From assembly GCA_937927985.1 (NCBI GenBank), contig CALFWH010000165.1, forward strand, positions 1 through 6,669: 6,669 nucleotides of DNA, read 5' to 3'. Origin of the DNA: an uncultured bacterium. Its GTDB lineage: Bacteria; DRYD01. Below the pieces are notes generated by a model. The model worked only from the letters and a program-made list of their open reading frames with translations. It searched no databases and was not told where the DNA came from. The translations under genes and the position numbers were made by a program. Of this stretch, positions 1 to 5,776 are shown piece by piece. Each line of letters begins with the position of its first letter. Position 1 is the stretch's first letter.

Positions 1-166
1 AAATGGCGTATTTTTTTAGGTATTTTGCAGAAATCTTAATAGTTTTACCGTCTACTTTTATTTTTCTTAAGTTAACTTTCCATTTTCTTTTTGTATGTCT
101 ATTTGAGTGACTAACAGTATAACCTGTGGTTGTTTTTTTACCTGATATTTGGCAAATTCTTGGCAT
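1..166 (-). CDS. rpmB: 50S ribosomal protein L28 (3' end off the left edge)
   Basis: Structural protein of the large ribosomal subunit. Fifty-five residues are visible before the window ends, and the usual length is about 60-65, so only a few C-terminal residues and the stop are missing. It opens MPRICQISGKK, followed by the hallmark VSHSNRHTKRKW (about residues 18-29), then NLRKIKVDGK and a basic tail. Where zinc-binding L28 proteins carry two CxxC pairs, this one keeps only Cys5. Ser8, Ser46 and Tyr49 stand at the other positions, so it is a zinc-independent (C-minus) form. The ATG at 166 is supported by AAGGGGG at 174-180, seven bases upstream, the best ribosome binding site in the window. 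A TATAAT box at 188-193 lies in the gap behind the pilU-like gene, so rpmB is probably transcribed at least partly on its own. The family assignment is secure. Confidence 0.93.
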   Translation of the reverse strand, partial: MPRICQISGKKTTTGYTVSHSNRHTKRKWKVNLRKIKVDGKTIKISAKYLKKYAI

Positions 167-187
167 TTTTATACCCCCTTCATCTTT

Positions 188-193
188 ATTATA
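188..193 (-). promoter_or_regulatory. Probable rpmB promoter (-10 box)
   Basis: A perfect TATAAT is read on the minus strand in the 53-base gap between the pilU-like gene and rpmB. Transcription would start near 181, giving a leader of roughly 15 bases that still contains the AAGGGGG ribosome binding site at 174-180. No good -35 hexamer is present at the usual distance, and the surroundings are very AT-rich, so the call rests on the -10 box and its position. Confidence 0.5.
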
Positions 194-219
194 CACTATA
201 AAAAATTGATTTCCTTTAT

Positions 220-1347
220 TTATTCTTCTACTAACTCTAAGCTTTGGTGTAATTCTTGCCCTGGTTTAATTCCCCATGTTCTTATTTTTAATTGTAAATC
301 ATGAGGTACTTCAGCATACTCTATAGCAGTTTCTAAACTTATTAATCCTTTTGAATAAAGCTTAATTAAAGAAATATCAAAAGATTGCATTCCATCTGTC
401 AGAAAGTTATCTATCTCTGCTTTCATTTGTTTAAAAGACATATCAATTAATAATTCTTGCATTCTTGCATTCATAATTAAAATCTCAGTTACTGGGACTC
501 TTCCTTGATTATCAATTCTTGGAATAAGCTTTTGACTAATAATAGCTATTAAATTAGAAGAAAGATAATTAACAATATCCTTGTGTTCAGATTGTTCGAA
601 AAATTGTAAAATTCTAATTATTGCTTGTACAGTATTAGGGGAATGTAAAGTAGTTAATATTAAATGACCTGTTTCAGCTAATTGTAAAATACTAGTAGAA
701 GTTATTTTATCTCTTGTTTCACCAACCATTACTATATCTGGAGTTTGCCTAACTACGCTTTTTAAGGCATCTGCAAAACTATTAGTATCTATCCCCACTT
801 CCCTTTGAGAAATATAAGATTTTTTATCCTCTATAATATACTCTATAGGATCCTCTATAGTTACAATGTGTTTTCTATAATTCGTATTTACGAAATCCAG
901 CATAGAAGCTAAAGTAGTTGATTTACCAGTACCCGTAGGACCACAAACAATAACTAATCCTTTCTTATACAATACAAATTTTTTCAGTATAGAAGGCAAA
1001 TTTAATTCTTCAATACTAGGAATAACAGAATTTATCCTTCTTACAACCAAAGAAATATATCCTTTATTTTTGTAAAAATTTATTCTAAATCTGTCACTTA
1101 CTTCCTCAATGGAATATATCAAATTCAGTTCTGGGTTAGATTCAAATTGCTTTTTTTGAGAAGCAGTAGCTACCAAATCCAAAATTTCTTCAGTAATATT
1201 TGGCAAAATACCTTCTACCTTTACAGGTACTAACTCACCTTCTATTCTAAGTACAGGATTTTGAAAAGGTTTTAAATATAAATCAGAAGCTTTATTAGAA
1301 ACCATTGCTTTTAATAAACTATGGAAGATTATTTCTGTTTTAGACAT
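220..1347 (-). CDS. pilU: Type IV pilus retraction ATPase, PilT/PilU family (PilU-like)
   Basis: Cytoplasmic hexameric ATPase of the PilT/PilU branch of secretion ATPases, which drives pilus retraction and twitching motility. The 375 residues are close to the usual PilU length. An N-terminal PAS-like domain starts with the family signature ASDLYLKP (20-27). The RecA-like core has Walker A GPTGTGKST (136-144), Asp box TIEDPIEY (163-170), Walker B with catalytic Glu in VMVGETRD (about 206-213, E210) and His box GHLILTTLHS (227-236). All key residues are intact. The PilT-specific AIRNLIRE motif is missing. Instead the C-terminus reads DGMQSFDISLIKLYSKG followed by HDLQLKIR, as in PilU. No other pilus gene lies in the window. 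The ATG at 1347 gives the normal family N-terminus but has no Shine-Dalgarno sequence. It is only 9 bases past the tRNA-Thr 3' end, so cotranscription with the tRNA is likely. PilT/PilU family is certain; the PilU subtype is probable. Confidence 0.9.
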   Translation of the reverse strand: MSKTEIIFHSLLKAMVSNKASDLYLKPFQNPVLRIEGELVPVKVEGILPNITEEILDLVATASQKKQFESNPELNLIYSIEEVSDRFRINFYKNKGYISLVVRRINSVIPSIEELNLPSILKKFVLYKKGLVIVCGPTGTGKSTTLASMLDFVNTNYRKHIVTIEDPIEYIIEDKKSYISQREVGIDTNSFADALKSVVRQTPDIVMVGETRDKITSTSILQLAETGHLILTTLHSPNTVQAIIRILQFFEQSEHKDIVNYLSSNLIAIISQKLIPRIDNQGRVPVTEILIMNARMQELLIDMSFKQMKAEIDNFLTDGMQSFDISLIKLYSKGLISLETAIEYAEVPHDLQLKIRTWGIKPGQELHQSLELVEE

Positions 1348-1356
1348 AGAAAATTT

Positions 1357-1428
1357 AGCCGGTGAGGGGATTTGAACCCCTGACCTGGTGATTACAAATC
1401 ACCTGCTCTGCCGCTGAGCTACACCGGC
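1357..1428 (-). tRNA. tRNA-Thr (anticodon UGU)
   Basis: A complete 72-nt cloverleaf. The acceptor stem is GCCGGTG/CACCGGC, the D stem GCTC/GAGC, and the anticodon stem GGTGA/TCACC around loop TTTGTAA (anticodon TGT, reading ACA and wobble Thr codons). The variable loop has five bases, and the T stem AGGGG/CCCCT closes loop TTCAAAT. The discriminator base is T, and CCA is not encoded, so the 3' end must be cut and CCA added. About 16 of 21 stem pairs are G-C, in sharp contrast to the surrounding DNA. It lies 49 bases behind the aminotransferase stop and 9 bases ahead of the pilU-like start codon. Confidence 0.97.
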
Positions 1429-1436
1429 AATATATA

Positions 1437-1463
1437 CCTATATTTTAGTCTATTCTATAACAA
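1437..1463 (-). promoter_or_regulatory. Possible weak promoter for tRNA-Thr
   Basis: The 49-base gap between the aminotransferase stop and tRNA-Thr holds TTGTTA (1458-1463) as a possible -35. TATAGG (1437-1442, 15-base spacing) or TAAAAT (1442-1447, only 10 bases from TTGTTA) could be the -10. None of the pairings is convincing in such AT-rich DNA. No hairpin terminator is visible in the gap, so the tRNA may also be made by read-through from the aminotransferase operon. Confidence 0.25.
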
Positions 1464-1477
1464 CCCCAAATTACCCT

Positions 1478-2833
1478 TTATTTTACCAAGCTTTTATAAT
1501 CTTTTTGTACACTATAAATAGATTTTTTAAGAGCTTGAATTATAAAATCAATTTGGTCTTGATTAATTATTAAAGGAGGAGCTATATAGGTTCTATCTAC
1601 TGAAGCTCTTGCTAAATAAACTCCATTTTTAAACAATTCTTTTTCTATTTTAGCAGCTACCCAAAACTTAGAAGGTATATTTTTCTTCGTCTTTTTATCA
1701 TCAACATATTCTATAGACCAATGCAAACCTATTCCCCTTATATCCCCTACAATATCAAATTCATATAATTCATTTAATCTTTTACCTAAATATTGCCCCA
1801 TTATATGGGAATTTTCATAAAGTTTTTCATTTTGAATTATTTTAATATTTTCTATAGCTGCTGCACTAGAAATAGGATGTCCTCCAAAAGTAAAACCATG
1901 TACAAACATCCAATCCTTAAAAACATCAGATATTTTTTTAGAGACTGCAGTAGCACCTAATGGAGCATAACCACTTGTTAATCCCTTACCTAAAACAAAA
2001 ATATCAGGTATAACTTCAGTATGTTCATAAGCAAAAAACTTACCTGTTCTACCAAAACCATTATTAACCTCATCAAAAATCAATATAATATCGTATTTAT
2101 CACATATTTGTTTTATTCTTCTATAGTATTCTTTTATATCTGGAGCATAGACGGATCCTAAAGCAGACATGACAGGTTCTACTACAACAGCAGCAATAGT
2201 TTTAGGACCTTCGTTTTCTACTAATCTTTCAAAATCATCAGCACATCTTAGATTACAACTTGGATAAACTCCATTAAAAGGACACCTATAGCAGTATGGT
2301 GGTTCAAAATGAATAAAACCTGGTATCAGCGGTTCAAAAAAATTTCTGTTTTGTCTTATTCCTGAAACGCTTAAAGCTCCATATGTAACCCCATGATATG
2401 AATGCCACCTACCAACAATTTTATATCTTTGAGGATTACCGTTAATATAATGATATTGTCTTACTAATTTTATAGCAGTTTCTATTGCCTCACTTCCACT
2501 ATTTGAAAAGAAAACAGATTCTACAGGTAAAATACTACATATTAAATCTGCTAATTCTAGAGCTTTCTCATGATGATATCCCCCAAAAAGAGAAACATAA
2601 TTTATTTTCTTCATTTGCTCATACATTCCGTTAATTATCTCTTCTCTACCATGTCCCACATTAACAACCCATAATATAGACATTGCATCTATATACTCTT
2701 TACCATCTATATCATACAAATAAACACCTTTACCTTTACTAATAATTCTTGGTCCATATTGCTCTATTTCTTTCCATAAAGCAAAAGGAGGAATTAGTCT
2801 TTTTGAAGCAATTTCATAATACTTTTCTCTCAT
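1478..2833 (-). CDS. Class III PLP-dependent aminotransferase (omega-amino acid/taurine:pyruvate type)
   Basis: Fold-type I aminotransferase that would move an amino group from an omega-amino acid, amine or similar donor to a keto acid such as pyruvate. From the ATG (451 aa, normal for the family), SNSGSEA (110-116) binds the PLP phosphate, YHG (146-148) stacks on the ring, DEV (254-256) contacts the pyridine nitrogen, K283 in LGKGLTSGY forms the Schiff base, and HGFTF (312-316) comes from the partner subunit. R409, in LARAS just before the APPL motif, fits the mobile carboxylate-binding Arg of omega-transaminases. DAMSILWVVNVGHG resembles omega-transaminases more than BioA. Four cysteines (181, 184, 193, 197) form the CYRCPF...CNLRC segment typical of one subfamily. 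The substrate cannot be read from sequence. The frame also allows TTG at 2836; I chose ATG 2833. It overlaps the end of pth by 20 bases, which suggests coupled translation. Confidence 0.88.
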   Translation of the reverse strand: MREKYYEIASKRLIPPFALWKEIEQYGPRIISKGKGVYLYDIDGKEYIDAMSILWVVNVGHGREEIINGMYEQMKKINYVSLFGGYHHEKALELADLICSILPVESVFFSNSGSEAIETAIKLVRQYHYINGNPQRYKIVGRWHSYHGVTYGALSVSGIRQNRNFFEPLIPGFIHFEPPYCYRCPFNGVYPSCNLRCADDFERLVENEGPKTIAAVVVEPVMSALGSVYAPDIKEYYRRIKQICDKYDIILIFDEVNNGFGRTGKFFAYEHTEVIPDIFVLGKGLTSGYAPLGATAVSKKISDVFKDWMFVHGFTFGGHPISSAAAIENIKIIQNEKLYENSHIMGQYLGKRLNELYEFDIVGDIRGIGLHWSIEYVDDKKTKKNIPSKFWVAAKIEKELFKNGVYLARASVDRTYIAPPLIINQDQIDFIIQALKKSIYSVQKDYKSLVK

Positions 2834-3434
2834 CAAATTTATCTCCTTTTTTTACAAAAAATATACCCAATTTAGAAACAGTGGTAGCTATACCCTCTTT
2901 TAATATATTCTCTAATACCCAAAATACAACTTCAAAAACATCATTCAACCTTATGAATTCAGATTCTGAGAAATTTTCCAATACATAGTTAACATAATTT
3001 TTATCTTCTGGTTTGGAGATTCCTATCTTTAGTCTATAAAAATCTTTTCCTATATTTTCTATTACAGATTTAACTCCATTATGTCCCCCATCAGAACCAT
3101 TGAATTTTAGTTTAAAATTACCCAAACTAATATCCATATCATCATGTACAACCAGTAACTTATCCTTATAATCCGATATTCTATAGTAATTAATTACTTG
3201 TTTTACTGCGATTCCCGATCTATTCATAAATGTCAAAGGGAAAACAGTTATTAATCTTTTATCCTGAAAGGTTAAAGTATTTATGATACTATTAAATTTA
3301 TATTCATCTACTTTAGCTATAGGATTAATTTTTTTTAAAAAATAATCAAGCATCATAAACCCAACGTTATGTCTGGTATTTCTATATCTGTTGCCTGGAT
3401 TACCTAAGCCTACAAAGACAAATAAATCACTCAT
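2814..3434 (-). CDS. pth: Peptidyl-tRNA hydrolase
   Basis: Cleaves the ester bond of peptidyl-tRNAs that drop off the ribosome, recycling tRNA; an essential cytoplasmic enzyme in most bacteria. All signatures of bacterial Pth are present: GLGNPG (9-14, N12), TRHNVGF with catalytic H22, FMN with N71, VVHDDMDI with D98 (the acidic partner of the His), and GGHNGVKS with N119. At 206 residues it is slightly longer than the 194-residue E. coli enzyme because of a basic tail. The ATG at 3434 lies within the end of the upstream helical-protein gene (8-base overlap, ATGAGTGA). A weak AAAGGA at 3444-3449 sits 9 bases upstream, so translation is probably coupled to that gene. The downstream aminotransferase begins inside the last codons. 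Identity is secure. Confidence 0.96.
   Translation of the reverse strand: MSDLFVFVGLGNPGNRYRNTRHNVGFMMLDYFLKKINPIAKVDEYKFNSIINTLTFQDKRLITVFPLTFMNRSGIAVKQVINYYRISDYKDKLLVVHDDMDISLGNFKLKFNGSDGGHNGVKSVIENIGKDFYRLKIGISKPEDKNYVNYVLENFSESEFIRLNDVFEVVFWVLENILKEGIATTVSKLGIFFVKKGDKFDERKVL
2843..2848 (-). promoter_or_regulatory. Ribosome binding site deciding the aminotransferase start
   Basis: AAGGAG, inside the 3' end of pth, lies 9 bases before ATG 2833 and 6 bases before the in-frame TTG at 2836. Both spacings are workable, so the site supports initiation here but does not fully separate the two. ATG is favoured as the commoner codon. Its location within pth means ribosomes finishing pth arrive on top of it. 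Confidence 0.6.
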
Positions 3435-4689
3435 CTTTCTTTATCCTTTGCTTAACAATATCCCTAAAAACAGAATTTATTTTATCCTTTGTTTCTTGAT
3501 TAAAAGAATTCATATATTTAAGAAAAAAGAAGATAGGTTCGTAATAATTAAGTTTACTAAATATATCAACACATAAAATAACTACATAATCTTTAAAATT
3601 ACTCTTACAAAAATCTTCCAAAATTTTTAGCTCCTGTACATCCATATTTACATCAAATTTTACAATAAAATCTATTATTTTTAATGCTAACTTTTCATTA
3701 CTAAGATGGATCAATTCTAACAAAAATTTTATTAAATCTTCCTTATTTACATTATTTTCAAAATAATTCTTAAAGCTCTCTGTTAAATTTAGATCGTCTA
3801 TTATATTGTAAAAAAAACTAAGAAAATTAAATTTATCTTGTAATTCATAAAGAATCGTTTTTAAAACATCAATTAAGTCTATTTTTAAGTAATTTAAACT
3901 TTCATTATCTTTATCTATGTTTTTATTTGTGTATTTATCTAATATGTTTTTTACCAAAAAAAGAAAGGCGTATATGTTAGCCAAAGCTTCAGCTTTTTGT
4001 TCATTTTCAATACCATTTTTTAATAAAAAGTCTAAGAATTGAGCAGTTTTCATAAAAAACAAATCGTAAGAATTTATAAAAAAAGATATCACATTTATTT
4101 TCCTTTTTTGAGAGTAATAATTATAAGCATCTTGAATAAGTTTTTTATAGACAAAAATAATTAAACTGTGAGAATTTACGTCCTTTGATATTTTTTCAAC
4201 TAATTCCTGAAATACATAATCAAAAAATGTTTGATAACCTCTGTAATCTTGACAAAGGGATAAAATAATATAGAAGAGATTCATTTTTATAAATAAATTT
4301 TCAGTTTTTTTAGAAAATTCCATTAAATCACTTATAAATCCCACAACTTTAAATTTTTCAATATATTTTAGATAAGTTACTATATTATCGTAATCCTTTT
4401 CAATTTTAAGATATTTTATAACATCATAAACCAATTCATTTGATTCAATAGTGTAAGCTAAATTAACAACATTTTTTCTTACAAGGGGATCGTTAGAATA
4501 CAAAAAATTAAAAATTTTCTTGTACAAGGGCTTTACATTTTCCAAAAATAAAATTTTTATAGAAGAATCTAATTTTAAATAAGTAGAAATCATATCCTTT
4601 ATAACCTTAATAACCATGTAATCATTGTTTGCAGAGGATAAATTGTTTTGCCATTGATTAATAACTTTTTTTATTTGAAGTATATCCAT
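3427..4689 (-). CDS. Unrecognised all-helical, possibly HEAT/ARM-like solenoid protein
   Basis: I do not recognise this 420-residue protein. It contains only three glycines and three prolines, and it is built of amphipathic Leu/Ile/Phe/Lys/Asn segments of about 15-20 residues. That composition strongly suggests an all-alpha protein, probably a helical solenoid. Residues about 45-125 look most repeat-like (SNDPLVRKNVVNLAYTIES, then VYDVIKYLK), in the manner of degenerate HEAT or ARM units. No signal peptide, clear membrane span, Walker motif or metal-binding cluster is visible, so a cytoplasmic scaffold or adaptor role is plausible but unproven. The ATG at 4689 lacks a Shine-Dalgarno sequence and is 15 bases past the tRNA-Ser 3' end. 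It overlaps pth by 8 bases and is therefore the promoter-proximal protein gene of the pth-aminotransferase operon. It is a real gene, judged by the long frame and the overlap. The fold is inferred and the function unknown. Confidence 0.8.
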   Translation of the reverse strand: MDILQIKKVINQWQNNLSSANNDYMVIKVIKDMISTYLKLDSSIKILFLENVKPLYKKIFNFLYSNDPLVRKNVVNLAYTIESNELVYDVIKYLKIEKDYDNIVTYLKYIEKFKVVGFISDLMEFSKKTENLFIKMNLFYIILSLCQDYRGYQTFFDYVFQELVEKISKDVNSHSLIIFVYKKLIQDAYNYYSQKRKINVISFFINSYDLFFMKTAQFLDFLLKNGIENEQKAEALANIYAFLFLVKNILDKYTNKNIDKDNESLNYLKIDLIDVLKTILYELQDKFNFLSFFYNIIDDLNLTESFKNYFENNVNKEDLIKFLLELIHLSNEKLALKIIDFIVKFDVNMDVQELKILEDFCKSNFKDYVVILCVDIFSKLNYYEPIFFFLKYMNSFNQETKDKINSVFRDIVKQRIKKDE

Positions 4690-4704
4690 TTGGATTAGGT
4701 TTTA

Positions 4705-4794
4705 CGGAGGGGGGGGGATTCGAACCCCCGGTGGAGTGATAAACTCCACAACGGTTTTCGAGACCGCCGCTTTAGACCGCTCAGCCACCCCTCC
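4705..4794 (-). tRNA. tRNA-Ser (anticodon CGA)
   Basis: A complete 90-nt class II tRNA. The acceptor stem is GGAGGGG/CCCCTCC, with T and G at positions 8 and 9 and D arm GCTGAGCGGTCTAAAGC. The anticodon stem GCGGT/ACCGT (one G-U pair) holds loop CTCGAAA, so the anticodon is CGA and reads UCG. The long variable arm, diagnostic for Ser, is a 7-bp hairpin GTGGAGT/ACTCCAC with loop TTATC. The T stem is GGGGG/CCCCC with loop TTCGAAT. The discriminator is G, as expected for Ser, and CCA is not encoded. T stem and acceptor together make a run of nine C residues (nine G on the plus strand at 4709-4717). The next gene starts 15 bases downstream. Confidence 0.97.
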
Positions 4795-4811
4795 CCCTAA
4801 AGCCTCTATAA

Positions 4812-4839
4812 ACCTTACTACTTTACATCTAAGTGTCAA
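4812..4839 (-). promoter_or_regulatory. Probable promoter of tRNA-Ser and the operon behind it
   Basis: A perfect TTGACA (4834-4839) is followed after 16 bases by TAAGGT (4812-4817), an imperfect -10. Transcription would start near 4805, about 11 bases before the mature tRNA 5' end. The 91-base gap between the exonuclease stop and tRNA-Ser holds no gene and no convincing terminator hairpin. Because no other promoter separates tRNA-Ser from the helical-protein gene, this one may also drive the helical protein, pth and aminotransferase genes. Confidence 0.5.
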
Positions 4840-4885
4840 ATTAACGAAAAAATGTTACCCTAAAAGATAATTTTCTAATTTAATA

Positions 4886-5746
4886 CTAAAAGAATTTTAA
4901 TTGCCTATCTTCAATATCCTTCAAGATACTTGCAAAATTATACTTCTTTAAAAAATCTATAAACTCTTTATTCCTATACCATGAATTATTTAACTTAGCT
5001 AAACTAATATCCAATTGTACACTATTACTGTAATCTCTTAAACGAATAAGATCTAGATTTTTATTAAATAATTGAAATTCTTCATCACTAAGCAATTTTT
5101 TTATATCTTCAACAAAATTTTGGCTATTAGAATATTGATTAATAATATTTAAAGCTTTTTTAGGGCCTATTCCCTTAATTCCCTTAATATTATCAGCACT
5201 ATCCCCTATCAAAGCCTTATAGTAAATAAAAAAATTACTATCAAAACCATACTTTTTCCTAAATAAATCTAAATTATAGGATTCAATTTCACTTATACCT
5301 TTTTTCATTAACAAAACCCATACATTTTTATCAAGAAACTGTAAAATATCTTTATCAGAAGTTAAAACAAATATAGTTGATATAACAGAATTTTTTTTAA
5401 AGTAGTTAACCAAGCTAAAAATAGTATCATCAGCTTCGGTTTCTTCTATAGAGTAAACAAAAAATTTAGAAGCTTTGATAAATTCGTAAAAAATAGGTAT
5501 TTGTTGTTTAAATTTATCTGAGATTGGTTTTCTATGAGCTTTATAAGATTTATCAATCTTAGTTCTACTTGATTTCCCCCTATCTACACAGAAAATTAAA
5601 TACTCTGGTAAATATTGCTTTATAAGCTTTATCATTAACTTAACTAATCCATAAATACTATTAACATAAATACCATTATGGGTTAACTCAGGTATAGCAT
5701 AAAAAAGCCTGTACAATAGACTATAACTATCTATTATTAACAACAT
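4886..5746 (-). CDS. Stand-alone 5'-3' exonuclease / flap nuclease (Pol I N-terminal domain type)
   Basis: Structure-specific 5' nuclease of the bacterial FEN family, which removes RNA primers and 5' flaps in lagging-strand maturation and repair. In polA this activity is usually an N-terminal domain. Here the 286-residue protein ends with a TAG straight after it, with no polymerase part. The metal-binding acids are in place: D6 (LLIIDSYSLLYR), D55 (FCVDRGKS), E104, D106 and D107 (EADDT), D131 and D133 (TSDKD), D182 and D185 (GDSADN). YKAHRKP (68-74) matches the conserved arch region. GIKGIGPKKA (189-198) is the helix-hairpin-helix DNA-binding element. Retention of the acids argues for a working enzyme. 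ATG 5746 gives the standard family N-terminus, but I see no Shine-Dalgarno sequence. It lies 30 bases behind the membrane-protein gene, so the two may be cotranscribed. ExoIX/Xni is an alternative, but the full metal set and early LLIIDS start favour the Pol I type. Confidence 0.9.
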   Translation of the reverse strand: MLLIIDSYSLLYRLFYAIPELTHNGIYVNSIYGLVKLMIKLIKQYLPEYLIFCVDRGKSSRTKIDKSYKAHRKPISDKFKQQIPIFYEFIKASKFFVYSIEETEADDTIFSLVNYFKKNSVISTIFVLTSDKDILQFLDKNVWVLLMKKGISEIESYNLDLFRKKYGFDSNFFIYYKALIGDSADNIKGIKGIGPKKALNIINQYSNSQNFVEDIKKLLSDEEFQLFNKNLDLIRLRDYSNSVQLDISLAKLNNSWYRNKEFIDFLKKYNFASILKDIEDRQLKFF

Positions 5747-5776
5747 TTTTATATATCTATTTCTTCACACTGATAT

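Noticed and set aside
2749..2988. Plus-strand open frame of 79 codons
   Set aside because: It lies opposite the aminotransferase start and the end of pth, both firmly identified, and has no family motif or sensible ribosome binding site.
3391..3576. Plus-strand open frame of 61 codons
   Set aside because: It is antisense to the start of pth and the end of the helical-protein gene. The product looks like random AT-rich translation.
3427..4689. The Asn/Lys/Ile-rich helical gene as a decayed or horizontally acquired element
   Set aside because: The frame is intact over 420 codons, overlaps pth neatly, and has base composition like its neighbours. No repeats, integrase or transposase accompany it.
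4840..4885. Possible terminator behind the exonuclease (TAAC...GTTA with an A/T run)
   Set aside because: The stem is only about four base pairs and AT-rich, and the T run is in the loop rather than after the stem, so it does not look like an intrinsic terminator.
5747..5776. TATATA-like box just before the exonuclease ATG, suggesting a leaderless promoter
   Set aside because: The 30-base gap is almost all A and T, so such boxes occur by chance. The spacing to ATG is too short or the match too poor, and read-through from the membrane-protein gene is simpler.
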